Shown piece after piece: positions 16,821-25,425 of a DNA stretch of 33,183 nucleotides. Under the pieces are notes generated by a model that was not told the DNA's origin, did not search any database, and worked only from the letters and a program-made list of their open reading frames with translations. The stretch's first letter is position 1. Each line of letters opens with the position of its first letter. The stretch comes from JBGSUE01 sp041753515 (GTDB taxonomy: Bacteria > Patescibacteriota > Microgenomatia > UBA10105 > UBA927), in NCBI GenBank assembly GCA_041753515.1, contig JBGSUE010000017.1, positions 1-33,183 on the forward strand. The letters are read 5' to 3'. The translations under genes and the position numbers were made by a program.

Positions 16821-17572
16821 GAATATGGAAGACGGCGGTAGATGAGAAGCCGGTTTATATGAAGAAGAAGCGTGAACGATGAATGGTCGATTGCGTTTTG
16901 GGCTGCATGGACAACCTGTGCAGTATCAATATCCGCATCATCAAGGATGAGGAGTCCTCCGGGCATAACATTATTCATCCATAATTTTAGGTCTTTTTGC
17001 ACTGCATCATATGAATGGTCTGCATCGATAAAAACTATTCGCGCTTTTTTTTTGAATTTTTTTGCAGCTTCATGAGAGGTCATTTTGTGAACGTTTATGT
17101 ACTGCTCAAGATGAAGATTTTTGATATTCCTTCCGAAGGAAGCAAATATATTCATTCCCGGATATGCTTGTTTTTCATATCTTTTTTCGAGCCCCGGGTT
17201 TCCCTTGAACGTATCTACGGCATGAACAATACCATTATTGCTTATTTGGCAAGCCTTGGCCAGATACAGGGTTGATTTTCCCAGATAGCTGCCGATTTCC
17301 ACGACATCCCCTTTAAGGTTTTGCGATACGCAAAGCGTTAATAGTGTTGATGCTTCGTGATCGGAAATCAGTCCGAATACGTTCCTCATCCGGTACCTGA
17401 ACAATCTGTTGCTGACAGGGAGAATTGTTTCTGAAGAATCTGGTGATAGTGCCGGATAATAATAGTGCAGATAATAATCGCTAGAGAGCACGATGTCATG
17501 CAATCGATATAATATATTTGAAATTCGCCTGAGAATTCTTGATAAGATGAACTGGATTTTATACCGGTGCAT
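16817..17572 (-). CDS. class I SAM-dependent methyltransferase (Methyltransf_24-like)
   Basis: The product is about 251 residues. An N-terminal segment of some 85 residues is followed by VVEIGSYLGKSTLYLA, the SAM-binding glycine motif, then VHAVDTFKG with the acidic residue that holds the ribose. RIVFIDADHSYDAVQKDLKLW and MPGGLLILDDAD complete the Methyltransf_24-type pattern. Such enzymes methylate sugars or small molecules in glycan clusters; the acceptor here is unknown. The frame is open to 17593, but the ATG at 17572 begins a natural sequence (MHRYKIQF) and has a weak TACTAT -10-like box 6 nt upstream. It is divergent from the radical SAM gene and convergent with the GT2 gene. Confidence 0.8.
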   Translation of the reverse strand: MHRYKIQFILSRILRRISNILYRLHDIVLSSDYYLHYYYPALSPDSSETILPVSNRLFRYRMRNVFGLISDHEASTLLTLCVSQNLKGDVVEIGSYLGKSTLYLAKACQISNNGIVHAVDTFKGNPGLEKRYEKQAYPGMNIFASFGRNIKNLHLEQYINVHKMTSHEAAKKFKKKARIVFIDADHSYDAVQKDLKLWMNNVMPGGLLILDDADIDTAQVVHAAQNAIDHSSFTLLLHINRLLIYRRLPYS

Positions 17573-17578
17573 GATAGA

Positions 17579-17649
17579 ATAGTACCATAACACTGAATTA
17601 CAACTCTACAGTGGTTGACATCATTTGTGATATGAATAACAATCATAAT
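17579..17649. promoter_or_regulatory. divergent gap with weak promoter-like boxes on both strands
   Basis: On the plus strand, TTGACA (17615-17620) is followed after 17 nt by AACAAT (17638-17643, 4 of 6), and the ATG at 17650 lies 6 nt further on. On the minus strand, TACTAT (17584-17579) lies 6 nt before the methyltransferase ATG. The -35 on the minus side is not convincing. Confidence 0.35.
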
Positions 17650-19224
17650 ATGGGAAGTTCCGGAAAGAATAAAAATCCAAAAACCCTCAGGCTCGTAGTC
17701 GGATATCCGCCGATACGGTCGGGGAAAGGCGTGCCGCTTCTCTCGCAAAACCGCCAGTTCCAATACTTCAATGCTAAAACATACATATATCCGATGGTGC
17801 CGGCGTACGCGGCATCAAACGCGGCTGCCCACGGGTATACGGTCAAATGGATGGACGGGATTGCTAAAGAGCAGACGTTTGAAGACTGGCTGAAGGAATT
17901 GAAAGATTTCAATCCTGACGTATTGATGGTAGAAACCAAATCGCCGGTTGCTAAAAAACACTGGGAAATTACCAAAATCCTCAAGAAAGAACTGCCCGGT
18001 TTGAAGCTGGTGTGGGTCGGAGACCACGTGACGTTTGTGCCTTTTGAATTTCTGGACAATTCCAAAGCAGATTATCTGATTACCGGCGGGGATTATGATT
18101 TTGTCATTGTGAATCTTCTGGATCATCTGACAAAAGGAACTCCATTGGAAAGCGGGGTGTGGTGGAGAATGGGAGATAAGAATATTAGTGTGAAAGAAGT
18201 TATAAAGGTAAAAGGTAAAAGGGGAAAGGAATATGGAAACACTGGAAAACCGAGCCTGAAACATACGCTTGACGATCTGCCGTTTGTGGACCGGGATCTG
18301 ACGGACTGGAAGCTGTACGCATACTATAACGGTAATTATAAATATACTCCGGCAACATACATGTATTCCGGCCGCGACTGCTGGTGGAACCGCTGTACGT
18401 TCTGCGTATGGGACCATACGATTAATCCTCTGGGCTCGTACCGGCGGTTTACTCCCAAGCGATTGTTTGCTGAGGTAAAGCACGTGGTGGATAATTACGG
18501 CGTGAAGGAAATATTTGATGACGCAGGGACGTTCATGATCGGGCCGTATCTTCGCGAATTCTGTAATCTGATGATCGATTCGGGGTACTCGAAAAAAGTG
18601 GTTTATGGATGCAATATGCGTTTGAATGCGCTCAAACAGCCTGATTATGACCTGATGGGTAAAGCCAATTTCCGTTTTATTCTCTACGGCATGGAGTCGG
18701 CAAACCAGCAAACGCTTGATCATCTGGATAAGGGTGTAAAAATCCCCCAAATAGAAGAGGGAGTAAGAATGGCGAAAAAAGCCGGTCTTGAGCCCCATCT
18801 CACAATTATGATGGGATATCCGTGGGAGAGCTACGAGGATGCACGAAACACGGTAAATCTTGCCAAACACTGTTTTGACAAAGGGTATGTAGACACGCTT
18901 CAGGCAACGGTGGTGATCCCGTACCCGGGAACCCCTTTGTGGAAAGAATGCAAGGAAAAAGGATGGCTGCTGACGGAGGATTACGATAAATACGATATGC
19001 GCCAGCCGGTCATGAAATCGCCGCTTACGGACAAACAGATTTTAGAGCTGACGCAGGACCTCTATAAATCGTTCCTCACGCCGCGGTTTATCTTGAGAAA
19101 GCTCACCAGCATCAGGTCGCTTGATGACATCAAATTTTATTTTATGGCCGGATGGCGGTTTTTAGGCCATCTTGCCGACTTTTCCCCCAAACAGCTATCC
19201 GCCGGGCGGGAGATAGCAGCCTAA
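17650..19224 (+). CDS. B12-binding-type radical SAM protein, unknown substrate
   Basis: The product is about 524 residues, with an N-terminal cobalamin-binding-like domain. It has a YPMVPAYAASNAAAHGYTVKWMD start region, PDVLMVETKSP, VWVGDHVTFVPFEFL and ADYLITGGDYDF. The radical SAM domain follows, with CWWNRCTFC (cysteines 244, 249 and 252). That gives CX4CX2C spacing where CX3CX2C is standard. GMESANQQTLDHLDKG and MMGYPWE are later family motifs. B12-type radical SAM enzymes often methylate unreactive carbons or cyclise, but I cannot assign a substrate. The GTG at 17611 opens the frame; the ATG at 17650 is better placed relative to the TTGACA box. The 3' end runs 83 bp into the convergent gene. 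Confidence 0.8.
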   Translation: MGSSGKNKNPKTLRLVVGYPPIRSGKGVPLLSQNRQFQYFNAKTYIYPMVPAYAASNAAAHGYTVKWMDGIAKEQTFEDWLKELKDFNPDVLMVETKSPVAKKHWEITKILKKELPGLKLVWVGDHVTFVPFEFLDNSKADYLITGGDYDFVIVNLLDHLTKGTPLESGVWWRMGDKNISVKEVIKVKGKRGKEYGNTGKPSLKHTLDDLPFVDRDLTDWKLYAYYNGNYKYTPATYMYSGRDCWWNRCTFCVWDHTINPLGSYRRFTPKRLFAEVKHVVDNYGVKEIFDDAGTFMIGPYLREFCNLMIDSGYSKKVVYGCNMRLNALKQPDYDLMGKANFRFILYGMESANQQTLDHLDKGVKIPQIEEGVRMAKKAGLEPHLTIMMGYPWESYEDARNTVNLAKHCFDKGYVDTLQATVVIPYPGTPLWKECKEKGWLLTEDYDKYDMRQPVMKSPLTDKQILELTQDLYKSFLTPRFILRKLTSIRSLDDIKFYFMAGWRFLGHLADFSPKQLSAGREIAA

Positions 19225-20392
19225 AGAGCCCGATGCTTTCTGTAATGCAAAGTACTATCACAAACGGAATGTAGTACCGGTCCCAGTTGAACTGGAGAAG
19301 AAGAAAGATGTACGCAGTAATCCCCAGACACCACAGGGTGAGCACGATCATGTTTTTACGGAACACCATTGAGGCAAGACCAAGAATGAATAGAATAGCG
19401 TCGGCAGGAATGGGGATGACGGAAAAATGGCTGAGGGGACCGTACGGCGCATGCGTTCCCAGTGTCATGCGGTATACCGTTGCTGCACGGGTGGGAAAAT
19501 CCGCAAGAATATCGTACGGAAACCGCTCAATGACCGATCCCACGACAATTTTTTGGTAAAAATTCACTGTATTTATCAATTCAACAACCGGATGTTTCCA
19601 GGTGTAGGGATGAAGAAGAATAAATATGAATACCGTTACAAGTGACGCGGCAAGAATTTTAAAAAATATCCTGATAAATTTTTGTTTTTGCCGTATACCA
19701 TAAAAAATTATTACTGATACAAGCAGTAACAGTGATAAAATACCGTTCAGCTTTGTTGATACTGCCAGTCCGCACGTAATGATAGACAGCGGTACTGTAT
19801 TTCTCTGATATTTTGACAGGATATAAATGTTCAGGAGCAGGAGAAAATTGAGCGGTGCATCGCCCTTTGCCCGAAGGGTTAATGGGAAAAGCGGAGAGAG
19901 ATAAAAAAGACCTGATGCCAAAATCCCCGCGAAAATACTCAGCGGTCTGACCAGTAAAAATATGAGAATCAGGATGCCGAAAGACAGAAACATAGCGGTA
20001 ATCCGGGCCAAACGTATGGGTTCCAAACGAGCCTTGAACGGCTGGGGCGTTTGTGTGAATGAGCCGCCATACTGGTGGACTACCTGAAGTTCCCAGTTCT
20101 GGATATCGCTGCAGCAGAGGTTTTGTTCCGTATATCCGAGCCGCCTGAGGTAATCGTCGATTCGATCACCTGCGAGGATGCGGAGAGTTGCTCCGTAGAA
20201 ATACTCCGGTAGTTTGGGGCCGATAGTCATATCCCCCTGCCAGAACGGATTTTCGAATTTCCTGTCCAGAAAATACTGCATCTGTACGCTTCTGTTTATA
20301 TAATGGAATTCATCTCCATGTATAGGGACTGAGTTGCTTGTATCAGGCAACTGAAGGGCTATGAAAACAAAAAAGATGAGTGAGATCAGCAT
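19142..20392 (-). CDS. GT39/PMT-like membrane glycosyltransferase, minus strand
   Basis: This 416-residue polytopic protein has one N-terminal helix, then VPIHGDEFHYINRSV with D27-E28, the catalytic acidic pair expected in the first extracytoplasmic loop of GT39 enzymes. An unusually long first loop of about 110 residues follows, including a CCSDIQNW stretch with adjacent cysteines, before ARITAMFLSFGILILIFLL. About eight to ten helices are visible. FYLSPLFPLTLRAKGDAPLNFLLLLNIY is the conserved helix pair with the acidic residue. It lacks the large C-terminal soluble domain of the plus-strand paralogs. The sugar and acceptor are unknown. The start lies 7 nt after a TAAAAT -10-like box. Confidence 0.75.
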   Translation of the reverse strand: MLISLIFFVFIALQLPDTSNSVPIHGDEFHYINRSVQMQYFLDRKFENPFWQGDMTIGPKLPEYFYGATLRILAGDRIDDYLRRLGYTEQNLCCSDIQNWELQVVHQYGGSFTQTPQPFKARLEPIRLARITAMFLSFGILILIFLLVRPLSIFAGILASGLFYLSPLFPLTLRAKGDAPLNFLLLLNIYILSKYQRNTVPLSIITCGLAVSTKLNGILSLLLLVSVIIFYGIRQKQKFIRIFFKILAASLVTVFIFILLHPYTWKHPVVELINTVNFYQKIVVGSVIERFPYDILADFPTRAATVYRMTLGTHAPYGPLSHFSVIPIPADAILFILGLASMVFRKNMIVLTLWCLGITAYIFLLLQFNWDRYYIPFVIVLCITESIGLFRLLSPARRIAVWGKSRQDGLKTAIRP

Positions 20393-20399
20393 GTTGTGA

Positions 20400-20431
20400 A
20401 TTTTATCAGATTTGTGAAAAACCGGTATAAT
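20400..20431. promoter_or_regulatory. overlapping divergent promoter
   Basis: On the plus strand, TTATCA (20403-20408) and TATAAT (20426-20431) are 17 nt apart, and the ATG at 20438 is 6 nt downstream. On the minus strand, TAAAAT (20405-20400) lies 7 nt before the ATG at 20392; a good -35 is not seen there. The two promoters overlap, since the plus -35 covers the minus -10. Confidence 0.5.
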
Positions 20432-20437
20432 AGGGCT

Positions 20438-21460
20438 ATGATGCCCGATTCTGTCGTTTCCATTGTCATTCCGACACTCAACAGCGCAAACGTTCTTGAC
20501 GCGTGCCTTTCTTCCATTAAGAACCAGAAGTATCCTGGAAAAAAAATCGAGATTATCGTTGCAGACGGAGGATCAACAGACAGCACGCGGATAATTGCCG
20601 ACAAGTACGGCGCGAAATTCGTAGACAATATATATAAAACCGGTGAGGCAGGGAAAGCTGCGGGGATAAAAGTTGCCAAGGGTGAGTTTGCGGCATTTAT
20701 AGACTCGGATAATATCCTGCCGGACGCCGGGTGGATTTCCCGGATGCTTCTGCCGTTTTCTGATCCGGACATCATTCTGTCCGAGCCTATCCGGTATACA
20801 TATAGAAAAGATGGAGGAATAATAGAGCGGTATAGCGCGCTTTTGGGCATGAACGACCCCTTATGTCTTTTTTTAGGTAATTACGACAGGGAGTGTCTGC
20901 TTACAGGTACCTGGACGGAAATTCCCCATCACAGCGAGAAAAAGAACGGATATCTCAAGGTGGTGTTCAGGTCACTGCCACTGCCGACAATCGGAGCAAA
21001 CGGCACTCTGTTCAGGATGAGTACGCTCAAAAGGTTTTCCGAACGGCGTTTTTTATTCGATATCGATATCGTATCCGAAATTATGCGGTCAAATGGTAGC
21101 GTCGTGCTTGCGAAAGTCGATACCGGTATCATTCATACGTTCTGTGAAGGATCTGTCATTAAATTTATCAGAAAGCAGAAGAGGCGTATAACGGACTATG
21201 TATACTACAGCCGGAAGAAATTGCGGTCGTACCAGTGGACACAAGAAACACGGGGATTGTTCAAGTTTGTTGTGTGCTGTATTCTAGTGATTCCTCTTGT
21301 ATATCAGTGTATCTTGGGATTTTCCAGGAAAAGGGATGCGGCGTGGTTTCTGCATCCGGTTCTGTGTATTTTGACGTTTCTGATATACTCCTGGTACGTT
21401 GTTATATCTCGTGCCGGATTGTCCGGTATGCATATTGATCGGAATCATTGGAGGCAATAA
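20438..21460 (+). CDS. GT2 glycosyltransferase with C-terminal membrane segment
   Basis: The enzyme is about 340 residues. Numbered from the ATG at 20441, VSIVIPTLNSANVLDACLSSI is followed by VADGGSTDST (D42) and FIDSDNILPD (D88-x-D90). The C-terminal third contains a basic stretch and two hydrophobic helices around AAWFLHPVLCILTFLIYSWY. It is a clear homolog of the GT2 at 22470, with the two acidic motifs at the same residue numbers. It would transfer a sugar to a lipid-linked acceptor at the cytoplasmic face. A GTG at 20396 gives a longer frame, but that region holds the TATAAT box, so initiation at 20438 or 20441 is far more likely. The stop overlaps the next ATG in TAATG. Confidence 0.8.
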   Translation: MMPDSVVSIVIPTLNSANVLDACLSSIKNQKYPGKKIEIIVADGGSTDSTRIIADKYGAKFVDNIYKTGEAGKAAGIKVAKGEFAAFIDSDNILPDAGWISRMLLPFSDPDIILSEPIRYTYRKDGGIIERYSALLGMNDPLCLFLGNYDRECLLTGTWTEIPHHSEKKNGYLKVVFRSLPLPTIGANGTLFRMSTLKRFSERRFLFDIDIVSEIMRSNGSVVLAKVDTGIIHTFCEGSVIKFIRKQKRRITDYVYYSRKKLRSYQWTQETRGLFKFVVCCILVIPLVYQCILGFSRKRDAAWFLHPVLCILTFLIYSWYVVISRAGLSGMHIDRNHWRQ

Positions 21461-22473
21461 TGAAAAAAGGGAAAGTCCTTGTCACGGGAGGCGCTGGATT
21501 TATCGGGTCACACCTTGCCGAAAGGCTACTTCGCGACGGACGGGATGTACGCATATTAATCCGCAAACGTGAGTACAGACCGTTTGAAAAGAAATTCCTG
21601 GGTGAATTTGGAAAGCAGGGGGAAATTGTGTATGGGGACCTGCGAGATCAGTCAAGTCTAAAATCTGCAATAAAAGGCGTGTCGACAGTGTATCATTTGG
21701 GAGCCATTTCCCGCCCGATGCGGGTTCTGAAAAAAGAATATTATGACAATTCAATTCTCGGCACTCGCAATATTCTGGAAGCGTCACTAGCTGCCAATAT
21801 TTCAAAATTCGTCCATGTCAGTTCCGTTTCAGTATTGGGAACCAGTCCTGATGGCATACCGCTTCGTGAAAATGATTTCCAGTTTGATATGACGGATTAT
21901 GCCGCAAGCAAACGGGAAGGGGAATTCATAGCACTCTTGTATCATTATAAACACGGTCTCCCGCTTACTGTTATCCGTCCATGTCTCACATACGGCCCGC
22001 GGTGTCTTGTGCGGCTTGTTATGTTTAAGTTTGTCAAATACGGACTGTTTCCGATATTTAATGACGGAACGGCGAAAATGGAATTTCTCTACGTGGACAA
22101 TGCTGTCCAGTCGATGATTCTGGCCGAAAGCAACAAACGTGCAGTGGGGGAGGTGTTTAATGTCACCGACGGACTACATTATTCAATTGGTGATGTACTT
22201 AATACTATTGCTGATGTAATGGAAGTCAGGAGACCGCGTCTCCGCATACCGGTGAATTTGGGTGTTGCTGTAGGGCATGTCGCCGAAGTGGTCAGTGCTG
22301 TTGGTGGTGTCTATCCGCCGTTTTCATCGTCAGCTGCCGAGTGGATGAGCCGCGACATGAATGTGTACGACTGTACACGCGCAAAAAAAATCCTGGGGTA
22401 TACGCCTTCCATAGATTTGGTAGAAGGAATCAGACGGTCGGTTGAATGGTACCGCGGGGAGCATTTTCTATGA
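21460..22473 (+). CDS. NAD(P)-dependent sugar epimerase/dehydratase (extended SDR)
   Basis: The product is about 337 residues with an N-terminal Rossmann motif GGAGFIG (G10 to G16), HVSSVSVLGTS around the catalytic Ser/Thr, and YAASK with Y147 and K151 as catalytic pair. VIRPCLTYGP and EFLYVDNAV are standard extended-SDR substrate and cofactor motifs. It probably epimerises or dehydrates a nucleotide sugar, with a GalE-like or 3-beta-HSD-like branch possible. The exact substrate cannot be read from sequence. The start is supported by GGAGG (21450-21454) five nucleotides before the ATG, one of the few clear Shine-Dalgarno sites in the window. The stop overlaps the next gene by ATGA at 22470. 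Confidence 0.85.
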   Translation: MKKGKVLVTGGAGFIGSHLAERLLRDGRDVRILIRKREYRPFEKKFLGEFGKQGEIVYGDLRDQSSLKSAIKGVSTVYHLGAISRPMRVLKKEYYDNSILGTRNILEASLAANISKFVHVSSVSVLGTSPDGIPLRENDFQFDMTDYAASKREGEFIALLYHYKHGLPLTVIRPCLTYGPRCLVRLVMFKFVKYGLFPIFNDGTAKMEFLYVDNAVQSMILAESNKRAVGEVFNVTDGLHYSIGDVLNTIADVMEVRRPRLRIPVNLGVAVGHVAEVVSAVGGVYPPFSSSAAEWMSRDMNVYDCTRAKKILGYTPSIDLVEGIRRSVEWYRGEHFL

Positions 22474-23450
22474 CACTTCCGTCAGTCAGTGTCATTATTG
22501 TGGCGTATAATGAAGAGCGCCGTATCGATGCATGCCTTGCATCCGTTGTCCGGCAGAACTACCCCGACGATAAGCTTGAAATAGTGTTTGTTGACGATGC
22601 GTCGACTGACCGGACTGTCGAAATTGCACGCAAATATACTGCACGTATCTATACAAGCGGAAAACGCATTCTGGACATATCAAAAGCCATAGGATTTTTA
22701 AAAGCGAAAGGCGAGCTTGTCATGCTTCTGGATGCGGATAATATTCTGCCAGACCCAGGATATCTTAAACGGACTGTCCGACCGTTTCTGGAACATAAAG
22801 ATTTGACCGGCAGTTATCCGTGCAGATTTGCGTATAGCTCGTCGGACCATCCGTCAAACAGGTATTGTTCCCTTTTGGGCTTAAATGACCCGTTCCAGTA
22901 TTACACAGGTGCCCGGGAACATCTGACGTATGCTGAAGACATACCGCCTTTTTCAGGCATTATCCGGGATAAGGGAGAGTATTTCCTTGCAGAATTTGAC
23001 GGATCGCAAAAACTAACACTGGGCGCCATCGGATTTATCGGGAAAAGGAAATTATTGGCGGGTCAAATACGGAACGGATATTTTTTCCATTCCGATGCAT
23101 GTAATGCACTCATAGCTCGGGGATACAATATGTATGGATTGGTGAAAGAAACGATCATACACAACCACAGCAACTCCCACGCGGAATTTTTCAGGAAATT
23201 AGAAAGGAATTTCAGAAATTACCTGAAGCTCCGCTCGTCGCGTACAGATGTATGGGCAGGAGGCCGTAGTTTCTTTCGTGCACTACTGCTTATGATTACA
23301 GTCGTACATCCGCTTACCGTAAGCCTAAAGGGATACAGGAGGTTCAAGGATCCTGCATGGTTTTTGCATCCTGTGTATTCGTTTGCCGTTGTTGTCATGT
23401 ATTCATTTCTGTATGTACAAAACAAGGCTTTTGGCTGTACTCAACAATAG
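22470..23450 (+). CDS. GT2 glycosyltransferase, paralog of the gene at 20438
   Basis: This 326-residue protein has VSVIIVAYNEERRIDACLASV, FVDDASTDRT (D42-D43) and LLDADNILPD (D88-x-D90), then a LLGLNDPFQYY stretch matching LLGMNDPLCLF in the neighbour paralog. A basic segment and one or two helices (DPAWFLHPVYSFAVVVMYSFLY) end the protein. It is likely a cytoplasmic-face sugar transferase. The two paralogs flank the epimerase, so the three may make and use one unusual sugar, which is inference. The ATG at 22470 overlaps the previous stop and follows GGGGAG, a fair ribosome-binding site. The last 38 bp overlap the next gene. Confidence 0.85.
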   Translation: MTLPSVSVIIVAYNEERRIDACLASVVRQNYPDDKLEIVFVDDASTDRTVEIARKYTARIYTSGKRILDISKAIGFLKAKGELVMLLDADNILPDPGYLKRTVRPFLEHKDLTGSYPCRFAYSSSDHPSNRYCSLLGLNDPFQYYTGAREHLTYAEDIPPFSGIIRDKGEYFLAEFDGSQKLTLGAIGFIGKRKLLAGQIRNGYFFHSDACNALIARGYNMYGLVKETIIHNHSNSHAEFFRKLERNFRNYLKLRSSRTDVWAGGRSFFRALLLMITVVHPLTVSLKGYRRFKDPAWFLHPVYSFAVVVMYSFLYVQNKAFGCTQQ

Positions 23451-25425
23451 CTGGCCGCCACCGGTTGAAGTAACCGGTGTGTCGGCACTGTATAAAACTC
23501 AACTGGAGCTTGCGCATCGCGGTCACCAGGTTCATATTCTGACATCGGTTGGGGTGTGGGATAAACTGTCCGAACCGATCAGTATCCCTTCTGTACCCCA
23601 AACGTTCCTGTGGATTCGTGAGCAGGAAAATAAGTATGGTATTTTTTTCCATACGTACAATCTGTCAATTTTGCGCCGTTTACCCAAAATCGCGTTTATC
23701 ATCAACAGGATACTGCCGGTTTTTATTGTACCGATTATCGTACTCAAACATGGAATTTCAGTTGTCCATGAATATTCATCCATGCCGGCACTTCTCTGGA
23801 GAAGTTGGTTTTTTAAAAAAATTCTTGGTGTACGGGTATTCCATTCGCTCATTTCCGAAGTACCCAAGACCTTTTGGTCAGCCAGGTTACTGCCTTTACC
23901 CCGAATAGACGGTGTAGTCTCAATAAACCAAAGAATCAGGGATCAGATTGTCCGCACTGGGTATCCTCCTGAAAGAGTACATCATATCAGTATCGGTGTG
24001 GATGCAGAAAAATTTTCACGAACACCCCGAAGATCTGATACGAAAACAAAAACATTTCTTTTTCTGGCACCTCTTGAATCCCATAAGGGTCCTGATATTT
24101 TTGTGCGTGCAGCCATCATATTTCTGAAAAAAAATCCGAAAGCGAAAGTTCGGTTTGTCATTGCAACGTATGAATCACCGGGTGATACGCCATATAGCGA
24201 ACGTAAAAAAGAAATTACCGACCGAATTTATCTGCATAAAAGACACTTTCAGTTTTTGGAAGGCATGCATGATGTGGGGAAACTGATGGAAGAGAGTGAC
24301 GCAGTAGTACTGCCTCAGAGACGATTGGATGGGGCAACCGGATACCCTGTCACCATGCTTGAGGCGATGGCAGCAAAGCGACTGGTAGGGGCCAGTAATA
24401 TTGCCGGCATCAATGAACTGATATCGGACGGAAAGAACGGCCTTCTTTTTCCGGTTAATGATTCGGAAGGACTTGCCGGACAGATGCAGAAAATTGTGTC
24501 CGGTTCCGTCGATACCGGCTCTTTAACGGAGAATGCGTACCGGTTGGTTATGTCTAAACATAGTGTTAGGTCGGTAGCTGAAGAATATGAAAGGATATAT
24601 ACCTTAAGTGACAAACAATATCTTGTGAACAACCGGTTGCTGTATTATGCATCGCTTCATAATGACAGGTTTCAGGCTGAACGATTGGTCGGAGATGCAT
24701 TGCTTAAAAAAGATAAAAAGACGAAAGATGCGATCGGCGATATTGCACGGAAATTTAAATTGCGATATGCCATTGCAAAACAAAACGACAGGATGCCTGT
24801 CATCCATTCTGATATTGATCTGGTTATACGGGAGAATGATGCGGACAGGTGGATCGAACTGTTCAAGCGTGAAGGATTTTCCGTCCGTGGTCATGACGAG
24901 TTTCTGAAAAAGCGGCAATGGCAGTATACGGTGGAAAGAGACGGGTATACCAAAATCGATCTGACCATCCGTTTTGGATGGCAGAACAGGCAGTATTTTG
25001 ATGATGCATTCATTTGGGAGAGAGCGGCAAACGGCCGATTGGATAAAACTGCTGATTTTGCAGTTACCATCGGTGCGATACTCTTCAAACGTCTGTATAT
25101 TACCTATGCTGAGTATCTTTCAATAAAACCGCTGCTGACGCGAAAAAATCATGATGAAATACGGAGACAGGCTCAAAAATTTGGTTGGACCGATTGTTTT
25201 GATGTATTTTGGGAATATGCATCGGGATTGTCTGATGTATCAGATTTTCCGGCGCTCCTTGGTATATGTTCTGTAGGGAGAATCATGAGGGAACAGTTGA
25301 GAAATGGCGCATTCTCATTGAATTATTATTTGTATTTTGTATTATCAAGACTGCGGTATGCAATTGACCGGCGGCATCTGCCGTACATGGTCGACTGGAG
25401 CAGCACAACAGACAAAGAAATATGA
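23413..25425 (+). CDS. fusion: GT4 glycosyltransferase with C-terminal nucleotidyltransferase-like domain
   Basis: The product is about 670 residues. Residues 1 to ~400 are a GT4-type GT-B fold, starting MYKTRLLAVLNNSWPPPVEVTGVS and containing FLFLAPLESHKGPDIFVRA and GATGYPVTMLEAMAAKR. The first Glu of the usual EX7E reads Thr. The last ~250 residues start after a linker and read RYAIAKQNDRMPVIHSDIDLVI, with D467-x-D469 and a later D516 in KIDLTIRF. That is the three-acid pattern of the polymerase-beta-like nucleotidyltransferase superfamily. The cargo is unknown. The start at 23413 gives a natural first beta strand and overlaps the previous gene by 38 bp. The stop overlaps by ATGA with a gene that begins with a kinase domain. 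Confidence 0.75.
   Translation: MYKTRLLAVLNNSWPPPVEVTGVSALYKTQLELAHRGHQVHILTSVGVWDKLSEPISIPSVPQTFLWIREQENKYGIFFHTYNLSILRRLPKIAFIINRILPVFIVPIIVLKHGISVVHEYSSMPALLWRSWFFKKILGVRVFHSLISEVPKTFWSARLLPLPRIDGVVSINQRIRDQIVRTGYPPERVHHISIGVDAEKFSRTPRRSDTKTKTFLFLAPLESHKGPDIFVRAAIIFLKKNPKAKVRFVIATYESPGDTPYSERKKEITDRIYLHKRHFQFLEGMHDVGKLMEESDAVVLPQRRLDGATGYPVTMLEAMAAKRLVGASNIAGINELISDGKNGLLFPVNDSEGLAGQMQKIVSGSVDTGSLTENAYRLVMSKHSVRSVAEEYERIYTLSDKQYLVNNRLLYYASLHNDRFQAERLVGDALLKKDKKTKDAIGDIARKFKLRYAIAKQNDRMPVIHSDIDLVIRENDADRWIELFKREGFSVRGHDEFLKKRQWQYTVERDGYTKIDLTIRFGWQNRQYFDDAFIWERAANGRLDKTADFAVTIGAILFKRLYITYAEYLSIKPLLTRKNHDEIRRQAQKFGWTDCFDVFWEYASGLSDVSDFPALLGICSVGRIMREQLRNGAFSLNYYLYFVLSRLRYAIDRRHLPYMVDWSSTTDKEI

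Noticed and set aside
18190..18250. Purine-rich segment inside the radical SAM gene as a possible insertion
   Set aside because: It encodes a lysine-rich linker between the two domains, where length varies in such proteins; there is no palindrome or flanking repeat.
17815..18870. 351-codon open frame on the minus strand
   Set aside because: It is antisense to the radical SAM gene, whose motifs are intact; the reverse frame has no family features and is rich in residues expected from complement of codon bias.
20396..20437. GTG start for the GT2 gene at 20438
   Set aside because: The extra codons include the TATAAT box and encode no recognisable GT2 sequence.
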